DNA from: Delphinus delphis
Lineage: Eukaryota > Chordata > Mammalia > Artiodactyla > Delphinidae
Direction of reading: 5' to 3'
DNA: 64,000 nucleotides
Assembly (NCBI RefSeq): GCF_949987515.2
Contig: NC_082684.1
Location: 50,744,006 to 50,808,005, forward strand
In this document: one piece after another, positions 49,287-64,000 of the stretch
Layout of the letters: each line of letters opens with the position of its first letter
How positions within the stretch are numbered: position 1 is the first letter of the stretch
The notes under the pieces: model-generated
Seen by the model: the letters and a program-made list of their open reading frames with translations, nothing else
Told to the model about the DNA's origin: nothing
Database searches by the model: none
Translations under genes and position numbers: made by a program

Positions 49287-49300
49287 GCCATCTGCTGGTG
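49287..49300 (-). promoter_or_regulatory. CTCF-like motif upstream of 7SL copy B
   Basis: On the minus strand this reads CACCAGCAGATGGCG, containing CCAGCAGATGGCG, a close match to the CTCF core CCASYAGRKGGCRS. It lies about 70 bases before the 7SL start. Motif match only; no occupancy evidence. Confidence 0.45.
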
Positions 49301-49335
49301 GGAATTCTGCTTGCCACTATTTGTAGCCCATAGGC

Positions 49336-49340
49336 TCTAG
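49336..49340 (+). promoter_or_regulatory. -29 TCTAG element of 7SL copy B
   Basis: TCTAG stands at exactly -29 to the RNA start, as in copy A. This is the only clear promoter similarity between the two copies. Confidence 0.5.
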
Positions 49341-49364
49341 AATCCTCCTACGTCCACATTCCTT

Positions 49365-49663
49365 GCCGGGCGCGGTGGCGCGTGCCTGTAGTCCCAGCTA
49401 CTCGGGAGGCTGAGGCAGGAGGATCGCTTGAGTCCAGGAGTTCTGGGCTGTAGTGCGCTATGCCGATCGGGTGTCCGCACTAAGTTCGGCATCAATATGG
49501 TGACCTCCCGGGAGCGGGGGACCACCAGGTTGCCTAAAGAGGGGTGAACCGGCCCAGGTCGGAAACGGAGCAGGTCAAAACTCCCGTGCTGATCAGTAGT
49601 GGGATCGCGCCTGTGAATAGCCACTGCACTCCAGCCTGGGCAACATAGCGAGACCCCGTCTCT
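49365..49663 (+). ncRNA. RN7SL: 7SL RNA gene copy B (signal recognition particle RNA)
   Basis: A second complete 299-nt SRP RNA gene, 11 kb from copy A, same strand, and 825 bp upstream of the NEMF start codon. It is identical to copy A except T for C at RNA position 69 and A for G at position 174, and it also ends in TTTT. Near-identity over the full RNA, with no shared flank, poly-A tail or target-site duplication, argues for an old functional gene held by selection or gene conversion, and against a processed pseudogene. The promoter differs: there is TCTAG at -29, but no CRE at -50 or anywhere in the preceding ~250 bases. Confidence 0.93.
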
Positions 49664-49666
49664 TTT
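49663..49666 (+). terminator. Pol III terminator of 7SL copy B
   Basis: A TTTT tract begins at the last base of the 7SL RNA, directly after the closing gtctc sequence. Confidence 0.85.
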
Positions 49667-50487
49667 GAGTTCTTATCTTAAAATAGGCTTTCTTCCCACG
49701 TATATATCACAACAAAAAGTACCATGTTTACATTCTTGCACGACTGATTTCCCACTGCATCGTGAATTCCTTTGGCGGGGCAATATTGTCTTATTTTTAT
49801 TTTTAATCTTACTTCACCATTACCTAGCGAAACAATTGAATATTCAGGTTGCCAAGCATTAATGGAGCCCCTATTGTATGCCAGGTACTATGCTGAGCCC
49901 AGGGGATCCCAGTACCTAGATTGGATGAGAATCCCACAATACACCACAAAATGCTCTTCGGAGAGCAAGACATCAGAATAGGAACTCCTTTTTGAGGGTT
50001 CATTTGCTTTGATCATTGAGGGTAACTGTAGGGTGTATGAAATAGTCCACTTCGTTAAATTTCAACACTGTGCACGTCAGGGAAAGGGGTCGTTGCTCCT
50101 GTACGCTGAGTCCCACCTGGGGAAATCCTCCCAGTGCGCTTCTTGTAAATTGTCTTGACCCGCAGGGGTCACTGTGGAGGCTGGCTTGAGTCCCGAAACG
50201 CAAGGGAGCAAAGTAACCGGCCTAGTCCATAAGCTTTCCAGGAAGGAATGAAGTTTCAAGAAAATAGTTTGGATCTATTTCGAATTGTTTTGGTACAACG
50301 AAAAGGGAGCTGACGACGGACTTGACAGCCGAACGCTGCACAAAAGTGACGAAAAGCAGTTCGCTTCAAGGAATATTGGGTCTTCTGCGCGGCCGTAGAT
50401 CCGCCAAGTGCGCCTGCGCATAAGAGTAGCAGCGTTGAGTCAGGCCGGCGGTGGAGGAAACTGCGGTAGAGACCCTCAAGCCTCGCC

Positions 50488-54771
<4,284 letters not shown>

Positions 54772-54990
54772 TAAATTTGGGGGATGGGGTGAGGAGAATT
54801 ATTATATTGTTAATTATTCATGTAATAGTGCTGTCAGACATGGGCAGGGAACATTTTTTTCTTCTCAAAGGCCATTGATACACTAGGATAATAAAGTGCA
54901 ACACGAGTAAAATGTAATTTTCCATTAATCTTCCTTTTTATCTGGAGGCCAGAATTTAGGCAGACTGTAGCCATTTAAAATAGCATTTGA

Positions 54991-55128
54991 GGGACTTCCC
55001 TGGTGGTCCAGTGGTTAAGACTCTGTGCTTCCACTGCAGGGGGTGCAGGTTTAATCCCTGGTCTGGGAACTAAGATCCTGTATGCCATGTGGCATGGCCA
55101 GAAAAAAAACAAAAACAAAAACTATAAT
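54991..55128 (+). mobile_element. Short CHR-1-like SINE, sense, in NEMF intron 4
   Basis: An exact 14-bp duplication, aaaatagcatttga, lies at 54977-54990 and 55129-55142. Head cttccctggtggtccag, ending catggccagaaaaaaaac. Confidence 0.95.
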
Positions 55129-55918
55129 AAAATAGCATTTGAATATAGGAGACGAAGATCCGAGAACTGAAGAAATTATCTACTACTTTATATTTCAGGA
55201 CTAGAGTGGTACAACCAGCAAATTGTCAAATAGTTTTGTCATAAATGAGACCGCAGTTGAGACTCAGGGACATTGCCATGTTTTCAGTGTCATCAGTCGT
55301 AAGAGGAAGACTACTGATGGCCTCACCATTCTTGCTTCTTGCCTCTTAATCCTTCCATTTAGTTACCTGTTCTATCTTGGAAATGTTTCATGAGCTACCT
55401 ACAGCAAAATAAATTCCATTTGCATCAAAAATTTAAATATAAAGAGTGAAACCATAGAAGTACTAGGTGAAAATATGGATTAAGATATATGAATTTGGGA
55501 TGAAAAAGACTTTTAAGCCTAACAGTGAAAACAAATATTGATAGATATGACTGCTTAATTTTAAAGCTGTGTAAGGCAATTTAACTGTGTAAGGCAGAAA
55601 ACACCATGAACTGTTGATACATATATCAAAAGTGAAAAACTGGGGAAAAATATTTTAACTTGTGTGGTAAATAAAATGCTCATAATCCTAATACGTAGTT
55701 TTCACAAACCATTCAAGTGGAAAAATGGGTAAAGTGCTTGATTACACAATTCAAAAAATAATACAAATGGCTTATGAAAGCATGAATACTCTATAAATTA
55801 ACAGATTACTGAAAGATAAAAATGATAGTTTTTTTCCTCCCCTTTTTTTCTTTCTCTGTCAATATATAAATGATTGGAAAGTTTGACAATAACCAGTATT
55901 ATCAAGAATGTACAGGGA

Positions 55919-56136
55919 GGGCTTCCCTGGGGGCGCAGTGGTTGAGAGTCCGCCTGCCGATGCAGGGGACACAGGTTCATGCCCCGGTCCGGGAAGATCC
56001 CACATGCCGCAGAGCGGCTGGGCCCGTGAGCCATGGCCGCTGAGCCTGCGCGTCCGGAGCCTGTGTTCCGCAAAGGGAGAGGCCACAGCAGTGAGAGGCC
56101 CGCGTACCACAAAAAAAAAGAAAAGAAAAGAAAAAA
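55919..56136 (+). mobile_element. CHR-2 SINE, short form, sense, beside an older SINE
   Basis: Duplication aagaatgtacagggag on both sides (about 55904 and 56137). The right copy overlaps the head of the older SINE at 56150, so this younger SINE inserted at that SINE's 5' junction. Tail is an A/G-rich aaaagaaaag run. Confidence 0.9.
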
Positions 56137-56149
56137 AAGAATGTACAGG

Positions 56150-56273
56150 GAGTTCCCTGGTGACCTAGTGGTTAGGATTCTGGGCTTTCACTGCCGTGAC
56201 CTGGGTTCAGTCCTCGGTCAGGGAACCGAGATACTGCAAGCTGTGCAGCGTGGCCAAAAAAAAAAAAAAAAAT
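56150..56273 (+). mobile_element. Short tRNA-type SINE (CHR-1/Bov-tA-like), sense
   Basis: Head gagttccctggtgacc, B-box gggttcagtcctcgg, ending gtggcc plus about 17 A residues. Confidence 0.85.
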
Positions 56274-56319
56274 AAGGGAGAGAATTTGAAAAAGGATGTA
56301 CGGGAGCAAGGGTAGATTA

Positions 56320-56527
56320 TTACTTTTTCTTTTTTGCGGTACGCAGACCTCTCACTGTTGTGGCCTCTCCCGTTGCGGAGCACACACTGCGGACGCGCAG
56401 CCTCAGCGGCCATGGCTCACGGGCCCAGCCGCTCCGCGGCTTGTGAGATCTTCCCGGACCGGGGCACGAACCCGTGTCCCCTGCATCGGCAGGCGGACTC
56501 TCAACCACTGCGCCACCAGGGAAGCCC
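56320..56527 (-). mobile_element. CHR-2 SINE, short form, antisense
   Basis: An exact 14-bp duplication, gcaagggtagatta, lies at 56306-56319 and 56528-56541. Third SINE within 610 bp. Confidence 0.95.
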
Positions 56528-57394
56528 GCAAGGGTAGATTAGAACATTATTTTTGGAAGATTGTTTGACAGTATATAACATGATTTTTAAAGTTTATGTG
56601 CATAACCTTTGACGCAGGAATTCCACTTCTAGCAATTTATCATAAGAAACGTTTGAGGCAAGTGCTCAGGAAGGACCATACCAAGGATAGTCTTTATAGT
56701 GTTTATAACAGTTAAAACTTGGAAAGAAGCTAAATGTCTTTGTTTTTTTGTTGTTTGTTGTTTTTTGCTTTTTCTCCATTTCTCTGTGACTGTCATCTCT
56801 TAAATGTTCCCATTTATTTCTTGCATGAGTCACTTGGGCTGGACTTATCACAGCTTTTAAGTGGAAATCGGTCCCTAGTTTGTCCTCATGTGTGGAATTT
56901 TTCAATTCTAGCTAGACTCCAAGCGACTCCATTATTCAAAGCTAAATTTCTATGAGTAAGAGATTGGTTAAATAATTAAGGGAGACCCGAATAATAGAAT
57001 GTGTAATTTTTAAAAATAATATTGAGCTGTTCGTTTTTTCTTCTTTCTTATCAACGTTTTTTACCACATGCTTTTAATCATTTTAAGGTTTTTGTTAGAT
57101 ATATGGCACATACATTATAAGCGTGCACTTTAGTGAACTATCAGAAGTGGACATACTTGTATTAGTTATTTACCTGGATGTGGCACCGGGACAGCAAGAC
57201 CACCTGCTGATCCTTGCACTTGTCTTTAATTGTCGATGCACTTCTCTTTGCCTCTAATTCCTTTACCCATCTTTCTGCCCCCCCTCCCCTGCAGGCAGCA
57301 GCAGCTACAGCTGCAGTGGCTGCTCTCCTGGAATTGATTTTTGTATGTGGTCTCAGGTAGTGGTCAATTAAAAAAAAAATTTGTATGATAACCT

Positions 57395-57775
57395 TTTTAA
57401 AACCTTTTTTATTTTGAAATGATTATAGATTCACAGGAAGTTGCAAAGATAGAACAGAGAGGTCTGGTGTACCCTTCACCCAGTTCCCCTCAGTTGTTAC
57501 GTGTTACATAATTATATTACAATAACAAAATCAAGAAATCAGTATTGGTACAATGTATGCATATAATTCAATGCATTTCACCATGTTTGTAGATTCAAGT
57601 AACCACCACTGCAATCAAGATACAGAATTCTTCCATTACCACAGAGATCTTCCTTGCTTGTGGTACCCCTTTGTAGTAACACCCACCCCTCTTCCTCCCA
57701 TCCCTGCACGCTGGCAACTACTAATTTGTTCCATCTCCATAATTTTGTCATTATAAATCGGGTCTTTAACAAAGA
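57395..57775 (-). mobile_element. L1 3' UTR remnant, antisense
   Basis: tattttgaaatgattatagattcac, ggtgtacccttcacccag and ctactaatttgttccatctc are common antisense L1M 3' UTR text. A sister copy is at 61165-61500. Confidence 0.65.
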
Positions 57776-57824
57776 AGGCAGTCTCAGAACCTTGGTGAAA
57801 AGGACATACCAGATAGTCTTAAAT

Positions 57825-58018
57825 AGGAGTTGATAAACTACAGCCTGTGGCCCCTTTTTGTAAAGCCTGTGAGTTTAAGAATGGTTTTTGCAATACATTT
57901 TAAAAGAGCTCTTTAAAAAGAAAGAAGAAGATGCAACAGAAACCATATGTGGCCCACAAACCCTAAAATATTTATTATCTTGCCTTTTATGGGAAAAGTT
58001 TGCTGATCCCTGCTCTTA
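57825..58018 (-). mobile_element. hAT nonautonomous remnant, antisense
   Basis: Same family as at 11.3 kb, reversed: gttgataaactacagcctgtgg at the left and gggaaaagtttgctgatccctg at the right. A purine-rich stretch fills the middle. Confidence 0.65.
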
Positions 58019-59189
58019 AATAATAGACTCATATTGTCTGAGCTAATATTGCTTGGACAGATGCCAGACTGTATCAGGGATGCCAAGTTAGGATTTTTAA
58101 GATTCTTTTTAGTCTAGAAGCAGATGCCTTCATGAAAATAGAGTGTTAACCTATGATCTAGGACAATCAGAATTGATTACACAGGACTGAATAAACTGGG
58201 GAGAATCTGATTGTGGTTATTTTTTTCAGAATGTTGTTGATATTATTTTTATGATAGTTATATGATAAAGCCCTTCTGACGTGTAACTTAGTAACTATAC
58301 TAGTGCTAGTTGGAGTGATACATTCTTTAAATGGTAGTTTGCTCTCTTTGGTCTCTTAGAATTTAGGAACACTTGCCTTTTACTGAGATTGTTTTACTGC
58401 TCAAGACAATGTGTCTATTTACATAGGTTCAATAAGAATGTGTCCTTTTTACCAGGTTACAATTAGGCAAATTGATTGTGTAGCCAAGGTCAAACCTAGA
58501 GTGTCACATTTGAGAATAAATCTCATTCAGTTAGGTGTGAAAAGCTCACCATTAAGGAAAAAAGGTTATACTTCGTATGTAAAGCCAGTGTCCACAAAGC
58601 CCTCCTGAGAACCTAGTCTTATACCTTATCTGTGGCATATAGGATCCTAGCCTGCAGGAAGTAAGGAAGGTCACTTCTTGTAGATTTGCGTGACTTCTCG
58701 TAGAGAAGAATTTACTCACATTTATAGGTGCACCACAGACAAAACCAGTAGTGATTTTTTCTTTTCTTTTTTTGGTTTCCATAGCTTTGAGTTAGAAGCA
58801 AATAATAATTTTTAAGTCTCTGGAATAATAGAGGCTATTGAAGATATAATTCCAAATATCTTATGAATTCTTCAGGCAGCAGTGATTATGAAGGCTTCAG
58901 TAACTGCTTGATACCATGTGGCTCTAGATGTGCTGTCTATAATTTATACATATGTTAGTTAACATTTCTTGCAGCACTTGTGTAAATAAATCAGTCCAAG
59001 AAACAAAGTAGCTTTTTCTGTGTATATGTGTAATCAAAAATAATTTGAGATGTTGTAATCATGAGAGGAGACTGTTAAAAATTATCCAAAATTTGAAGAG
59101 ACAAAAAGGACAAAATGTCAGTTTAGTATCCTGCCAGGTGTTGTCTAGCGTTGTCTAGCCGACACTCCTGGGGATTCTAGGGATGTGGT

Positions 59190-59455
59190 TTTTTGTTTTT
59201 TTTTTCTCTAGTTGCGGCAAGTGGGGACTGCTGTTCCTTGCGGTGGGCGGGCTTCTCATTGTGATGGCTTCTCTTGTTGCGGAGCGCGGGCTCTAGGCGT
59301 GAGGGCTTCAGTAGTTGCAGCACGCAGGCTCAGTAGTTGTGGCTCACAGGCTTAGTTGCTCCACGGCATGTTGAATCTTCCCGGACCAGGGATCGAATCC
59401 ATGTCCCCTGAATTGGCAGGCGGATTCTTAACCACTGCGCCACCAGGGAAGACCC
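59190..59455 (-). mobile_element. CHR SINE, long form, antisense, truncated tail side
   Basis: Starts inside the body at tttctctagttgcggcaag and ends ccaccagggaagaccc. The usual ttggctgtgttgggtctt part is missing, so it is 5'-complete but shortened near the tail. Confidence 0.85.
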
Positions 59456-59824
59456 TGCTATTTACTCTTGATTAGGCTCTTTTACAACTCGTTAAGGGTG
59501 GACTTTAACTTATAGAAAACTGATAGCAATGCAAATAATTCTTGCCTGATAGCAATGAAAATTAATTTCATCTAGTAGAGATTCAAATTATCTCTGTCCA
59601 GAGAAAAGACAGCCCCAGAGGTTGCAGTTTTATTGCCCTAAATTGGCAATCTTACACAATCATTCTTTTCTCACCCACTCTAAGTAGTCCACTTACTTCA
59701 TTTCTCTTAGAACCAGTTTTGTCATCTAGTTCTCTCGTTAATTAGTTGAATAACTTTTTGGCAGTTATAAAAATAGTATATTGTTTTCTGGTGACCACTG
59801 TTTCTGTTGAAACCAGTGTCAGTC

Positions 59825-60230
59825 ATACTGTTGCTCCTTTGAAGGTAATCTCTCCTTTTTATCTGGGTGCTTTAAATTTTTTTCTGTTTGTCTTTGATTT
59901 TCAGTAGTTTGCTATGATATGTCTAGTTGATTTTCCTTTGTAATTACCTTCTGGGGTTCACAGTGCTTCTAGAATCTGTGAGTTGGTGTTTTTCATCAGT
60001 ATGGGAAAATTCAGTCATATTTTCTTTTGATCTATCTTCCACTAATTTTATTGCTATCAGACAAGAATCATTTGGAATCATTTGTAATTGCTCTATTATC
60101 TGATTCCTCTGATGTCTGTTTTATAGTCTGTTATTCTTATAACTATAATTACATTGTCTTGTCTCCTCCCATGCCTGGTTACTTTATTGTGTGCCAGGCA
60201 TTGAGTAGGAAAAGTAATAGATAAATCGTG
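59825..60230 (-). mobile_element. L1 3' region fragment, antisense
   Basis: gggtgctttaaatttttttc, gctatgatatgtctagttg, gggttcacagtgcttctaga and ttcagtcatattttcttttg match a common antisense L1 3' UTR section. Confidence 0.55.
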
Positions 60231-61164
60231 AGACCTGGAATGATGTTATCTTCCTTTAGAGAGGATATTTGCTTTAGACAGGTTGCTAAGGACACAAGTA
60301 ATCCCATATTACGTTACTCCAATCAAGAATTGAATTGATTAGGAGCTGGGTGTGGGAAAGCTGGAAAATTTCCGGTTCACTCCTCCTGGGATGCAGCCTT
60401 TTGGGGTCAGTATTCATAGCTGAACTTATCAGGGATAAATCCCCTTAGCCCCTACCCCTTTCACTTGGACCCTGAACTCAAATTTTTATTCTCCTTAGTT
60501 GTCCTGTGAGCCTATCAAAATTCACGCTCAGCTTCTCAGCCTGTCAGCTGATTCTTAACTGTTAGATAAATGATCCTAGGGAAGAAGGAGCTCTAAGTGT
60601 GGAGCTCACCTTTCTGAGTTTTCCTCTCCTAGATTTTGATCCTATAAATGTTTACTGCCTGTTTGCATTTTTTGTTTCGTAAGAGACTTGCTTTGTATCT
60701 TGTCCAGTTTTTCTTTTTCTCAGTAGGACAATAGTTAGAATTATCTAGACTACCATTTAAATTAAAAATGTTTATACAAGTAGTACACAAATACATTCTC
60801 AGTATATAGAAAAGTTTGTAGAATTAAAATTGAAGGTCTTATCACCCCTGGCCTAACCAGTTCCTCATCCCAAAGTAACCACTGTTATGTTTGGTGTCCT
60901 ATTTATGATCCCTTTCCCCCACTCCCGCCCACCCCAATTAAAAAACAAGAGAAGGTTTTTTTCATTGGTGGGGGGAGAAATCTCTAGAATGTAACTAATT
61001 GCAGGCTGCCTTAGGTTTAACTCAATGTGAAGTTTAAGTTATATATCAGACATAGGCCTTTCCTTTTTTTTCTTTTTTTCCTTTTTCAATTTAAACTTAG
61101 CACTTAATGATGTAAAATTTCTTTCCACAGAATAAAAAAGTCTTTATTATCATTTAAAAATTTA

Positions 61165-61500
61165 AATAATTTTTTTATTTTATAGTAATACTAGATTTGT
61201 AGAAAAGTCGCAAAGATAATAAAGAAAATTCTGGTATACCCTTCACTTAGTTTCTCTTAATGTTAACATCTTATATAACCATGGTACATTTGTCAAAACT
61301 GAGAAATTCACATTGGTACATTACTGCTAATCAAACTACAGACTTTATTTGGGTTTCACCAGTTTTTCTACTCATGTTCTTTTTTCTGTTCCAGGATTCA
61401 ATCCAGGATACCCCCTTGCATTTAGTGTATTTCTGTTTTGAAGGCTCTGCTCAATTGGCATGTGTACTGTCTAGGTTCCAGAGGTCCACTTAGTGATGAG
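61165..61500 (-). mobile_element. L1 3' UTR remnant, antisense
   Basis: tttatagtaatactagatttg, gcaaagataataaagaaaat and tatacccttcacttagttt parallel the 57.4 kb copy. Confidence 0.6.
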
Positions 61501-62456
61501 TTTGGAATAGATATTCAGGATTTATATATGAGAGTATGTGCTTAGGAATTTTCAGTACTCACTGTGGTATTTAAGAGAAGTATGTTAGTTGATTCTTACA
61601 GTAGATCTTGAAGATTGCTCTCTCCTCTCTCTATACCAGGGTCTGAGCTTCTAGCCTTCATGTCTGGAATTTTGATGTATGGTTTATCTAGAGTCGATCA
61701 GACCTTGGGTAAAGAGGCTGTTGCTATTCAGACTCACTTAAGAAAGTCAGTTTATTAATTTGTGAAAAGAAGTTTCCAGTAAGAAAGACTCTGGAGAAAG
61801 TAAGATTAGAAAATGGATTATTGAGTACATCAGAGACAAGTGCAGTATTTCCCCAAGTAAATTCCTCGACACCACTTCCATATGATAATAGCCTAGAAAA
61901 ATGGTTCCCCTAGTCATAAAAATTTGAAGAACCTTGAGAATAAATAAGGTAAATATTTTTTTTTAACTCTAGGACTTACCAGTGCCTTTAATATGATCAT
62001 GTGATGTGTACATCCCCTAGGGAAGGATATGTTACATAGAATTTCCAAAACTTATTAGATCACAGAATTTTTTTCTTTTTAATGGGAGTAGTGGAAACCA
62101 TCTTAACAGAATACTTTTGGGAAACCTTGGTTTAAAGAAAGCCCTCTGAGGGAAGTAACTGCCCTACTGGAATCTTCCAGATGTTCTTGATAACTGAACA
62201 GTTTGATTCAACAAACATTTATTGAGCACTTTATATGTGCCAGGTCCTATGGCCAGGTCTGTTTTTCAAGTCACACCTTTATGAACCAATCAGACACTAT
62301 ATGGACTTCTATCCAAGTCTCCTACTTTCCTTCTCCAGTTAACATTTCTGTTCTTTAAGTTAAATGTTTAAATTTCTAAATGCATGATTTCTTTGAGGTT
62401 GGAACATTTAGCAGTAGGTCCTGCTCTTTCAACACCTAGTAACTTCAGGTTATCTA

Positions 62457-62990
62457 CAGGCATTCCTCATTTTACTGAGCTTTGCTTTATGCTTCTCATA
62501 TACTGCGTTTTTTACAAATTGAAGGTTTGTGGCAGTCCTGCATCAAGTAATTTTTTGCTGTCAGTGCCATTTTTCCAACAGCATTTGCTCACTTTATGTC
62601 TCTGTCACATTTTTAAAATTCTCACAATATTTGAAACTTTTTCATTACTATTATATTTTTATGGTTATCTGTGATCAGTGATCTTTAATGTTACTACGAA
62701 CAACTCACTGAAAGCTCAGATGATGGTTAGCAGTTCTTAACAATAAAGTATTTTTAAATTAATTATGTACCTTGTTTTTTAAAGTATATTATTATCTTTA
62801 TACACTGTATCATACATTGTGTTATGATACATTATATTTTACGTTATATTATTAAACATTACAATATAGTGTAAGCATAACTTTTATATGCACTGGGAAA
62901 CCAAAAAATTCGTGTGACTTGCTTTATTGAAATATTTGCTTTATTTCGGTGGTCTGGAACCAAACCTGCAATAACGTCAAGGTATGCCTG
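62457..62990. mobile_element. Tigger-type DNA transposon remnant
   Basis: The ends caggcattcctc... and ...caaggtatgcctg are inverted repeats flanked by TA on both sides (62455-62456, 62991-62992), as in Tigger1/MER2-like elements. The centre is AT-rich and the transposase is absent. Confidence 0.8.
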
Positions 62991-63465
62991 TATATTTGTG
63001 ATCAAGGTGAATGGTGGCCCCATCTAGTGAACATTATCTTGCAACCTGTTATTCCTCATGAGATTGGGGCTGTTCCCACCGTCTTCTGGGACCACCTTCT
63101 AAGTACTTGCTAAGGCATGTGTGACCATTTATTTTCATGGATGCGTCTTTGTATTTTAATTATACAGCAACCTTCACTGTCTATAATAAATTTGGAAGTT
63201 TGTGTTTTTTGGGCAGTTTTATTTTCATTAGGTTTCTCCCCTGGTTTTTATTGAAAAGATTATGTAACAATATTAAGTTTTAAAAAGACTTTTTAATCCT
63301 CACTCTTTAATAAGTATTCTAATTTTTCCTGTGTTTGCCTTCCACTTCCCAGGATACATTTGCCTTATACTTCCCAGAATACAGGATTTTTTGGTCTTCC
63401 TGTTTTTTAGTTAACATTATAAACATTTTCCTACTTTTTTTACATAGTCTTTTTTCAAAGAATCA

Positions 63466-63761
63466 ATTTTATTTATTTATTTATTTATTTTTGGTTGTGT
63501 TGGGTCTTCGTTGCTGTGCACAGGCTTTCTCTAGTTGCATCGAGCGGGGGCTACTCTTCATTGCGGTATGCGGGCTTCTCAATTCTGGTGGCTTCTCTTG
63601 TTGCGGAGCACAGGCTCTAGGCGCGCGGGCTCTAGTTGTGTAGTTGTGGCACATGGGCTTAGTTGCTTCGCGGCATGTGGGATATTCCCGGACCAGGGCT
63701 CGAACCTGTGTCCCCTGCATGGGCAGGCAGATTCTTAACCACTGCACCACCAGGTAAGTCC
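63466..63761 (-). mobile_element. CHR SINE, long form, antisense
   Basis: Body from ttggttgtgttgggtcttcg to ccaccaggtaagtcc. Near-duplicate flanks tacatagtctt (63441) and tacataatctt (63762). Confidence 0.9.
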
Positions 63762-64000
63762 TACATAATCTTCTTAAGTTAACAGCTTTTAAATATTTTG
63801 TCATATTGGTATAATTTATTTATCAATATCTCCAATTTTTACATTTAGGCTGTTTGCAGTTTTTTTCTATTGTAAGTAAGATGCAGTTTAAGCATGTAGC
63901 TTCTGGTTTTATTGAGGTATTACACTAGGCCACATAACCAAGTGTGGAATTCCTTGGTCAAAGGGTATAACGGCCTTTATTGATTTTTCCATATAACTAA

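Overview
The window is nuclear DNA of a cetacean, most likely a toothed whale. At least eighteen tRNA-derived SINEs of the CHR class are scattered through it, many ending in the characteristic sequence pair cttccctggtgg at the head and a poly-A tail at the foot. The rest is typical placental-mammal intergenic DNA (L1, L2, MIR, MaLR and ERV-L remnants, hAT and Tigger DNA transposons). It corresponds to the ARF6-NEMF interval that lies on human chromosome 14q21, shown here in the opposite orientation.

Layout. 1-17.7 kb is gene-poor sequence downstream of ARF6, filled with old repeats and CHR SINEs. 17.7-22.1 kb is ARF6 on the minus strand: a likely 2.7 kb repeat-free 3' UTR, an intact 175-codon single-exon CDS (20522-21049) and a CpG-island promoter with a probable small 5' UTR intron. 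22-50 kb is the divergent ARF6/NEMF intergenic region. It holds an orphan CpG-rich block (31.6-32.3 kb), two complete 299-nt 7SL (SRP RNA) genes on the plus strand (38356-38654 and 49365-49663), a conserved-looking GC-richer segment with YY1/ETS/CTCF-like motifs (38.9-39.5 kb), and a decayed ERV-L provirus in antisense (44.0-47.66 kb). NEMF starts at 50488 on the plus strand. Its first four coding exons (119 codons) are in the window and the gene runs off the right edge through a long intron 4.

Functionally, two of the loci belong to ribosome-associated protein handling (SRP RNA for targeting at the ER, NEMF for ribosome-associated quality control), while ARF6 is a membrane-traffic GTPase. 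I infer only shared chromosomal neighbourhood, not a shared pathway. I found no convincing undescribed system. The most rewarding observations concern the two near-identical 7SL genes, which have different upstream promoters, and the unexplained CpG island between them and ARF6. Names of repeat subfamilies are from pattern recognition without a library search and are given cautiously.
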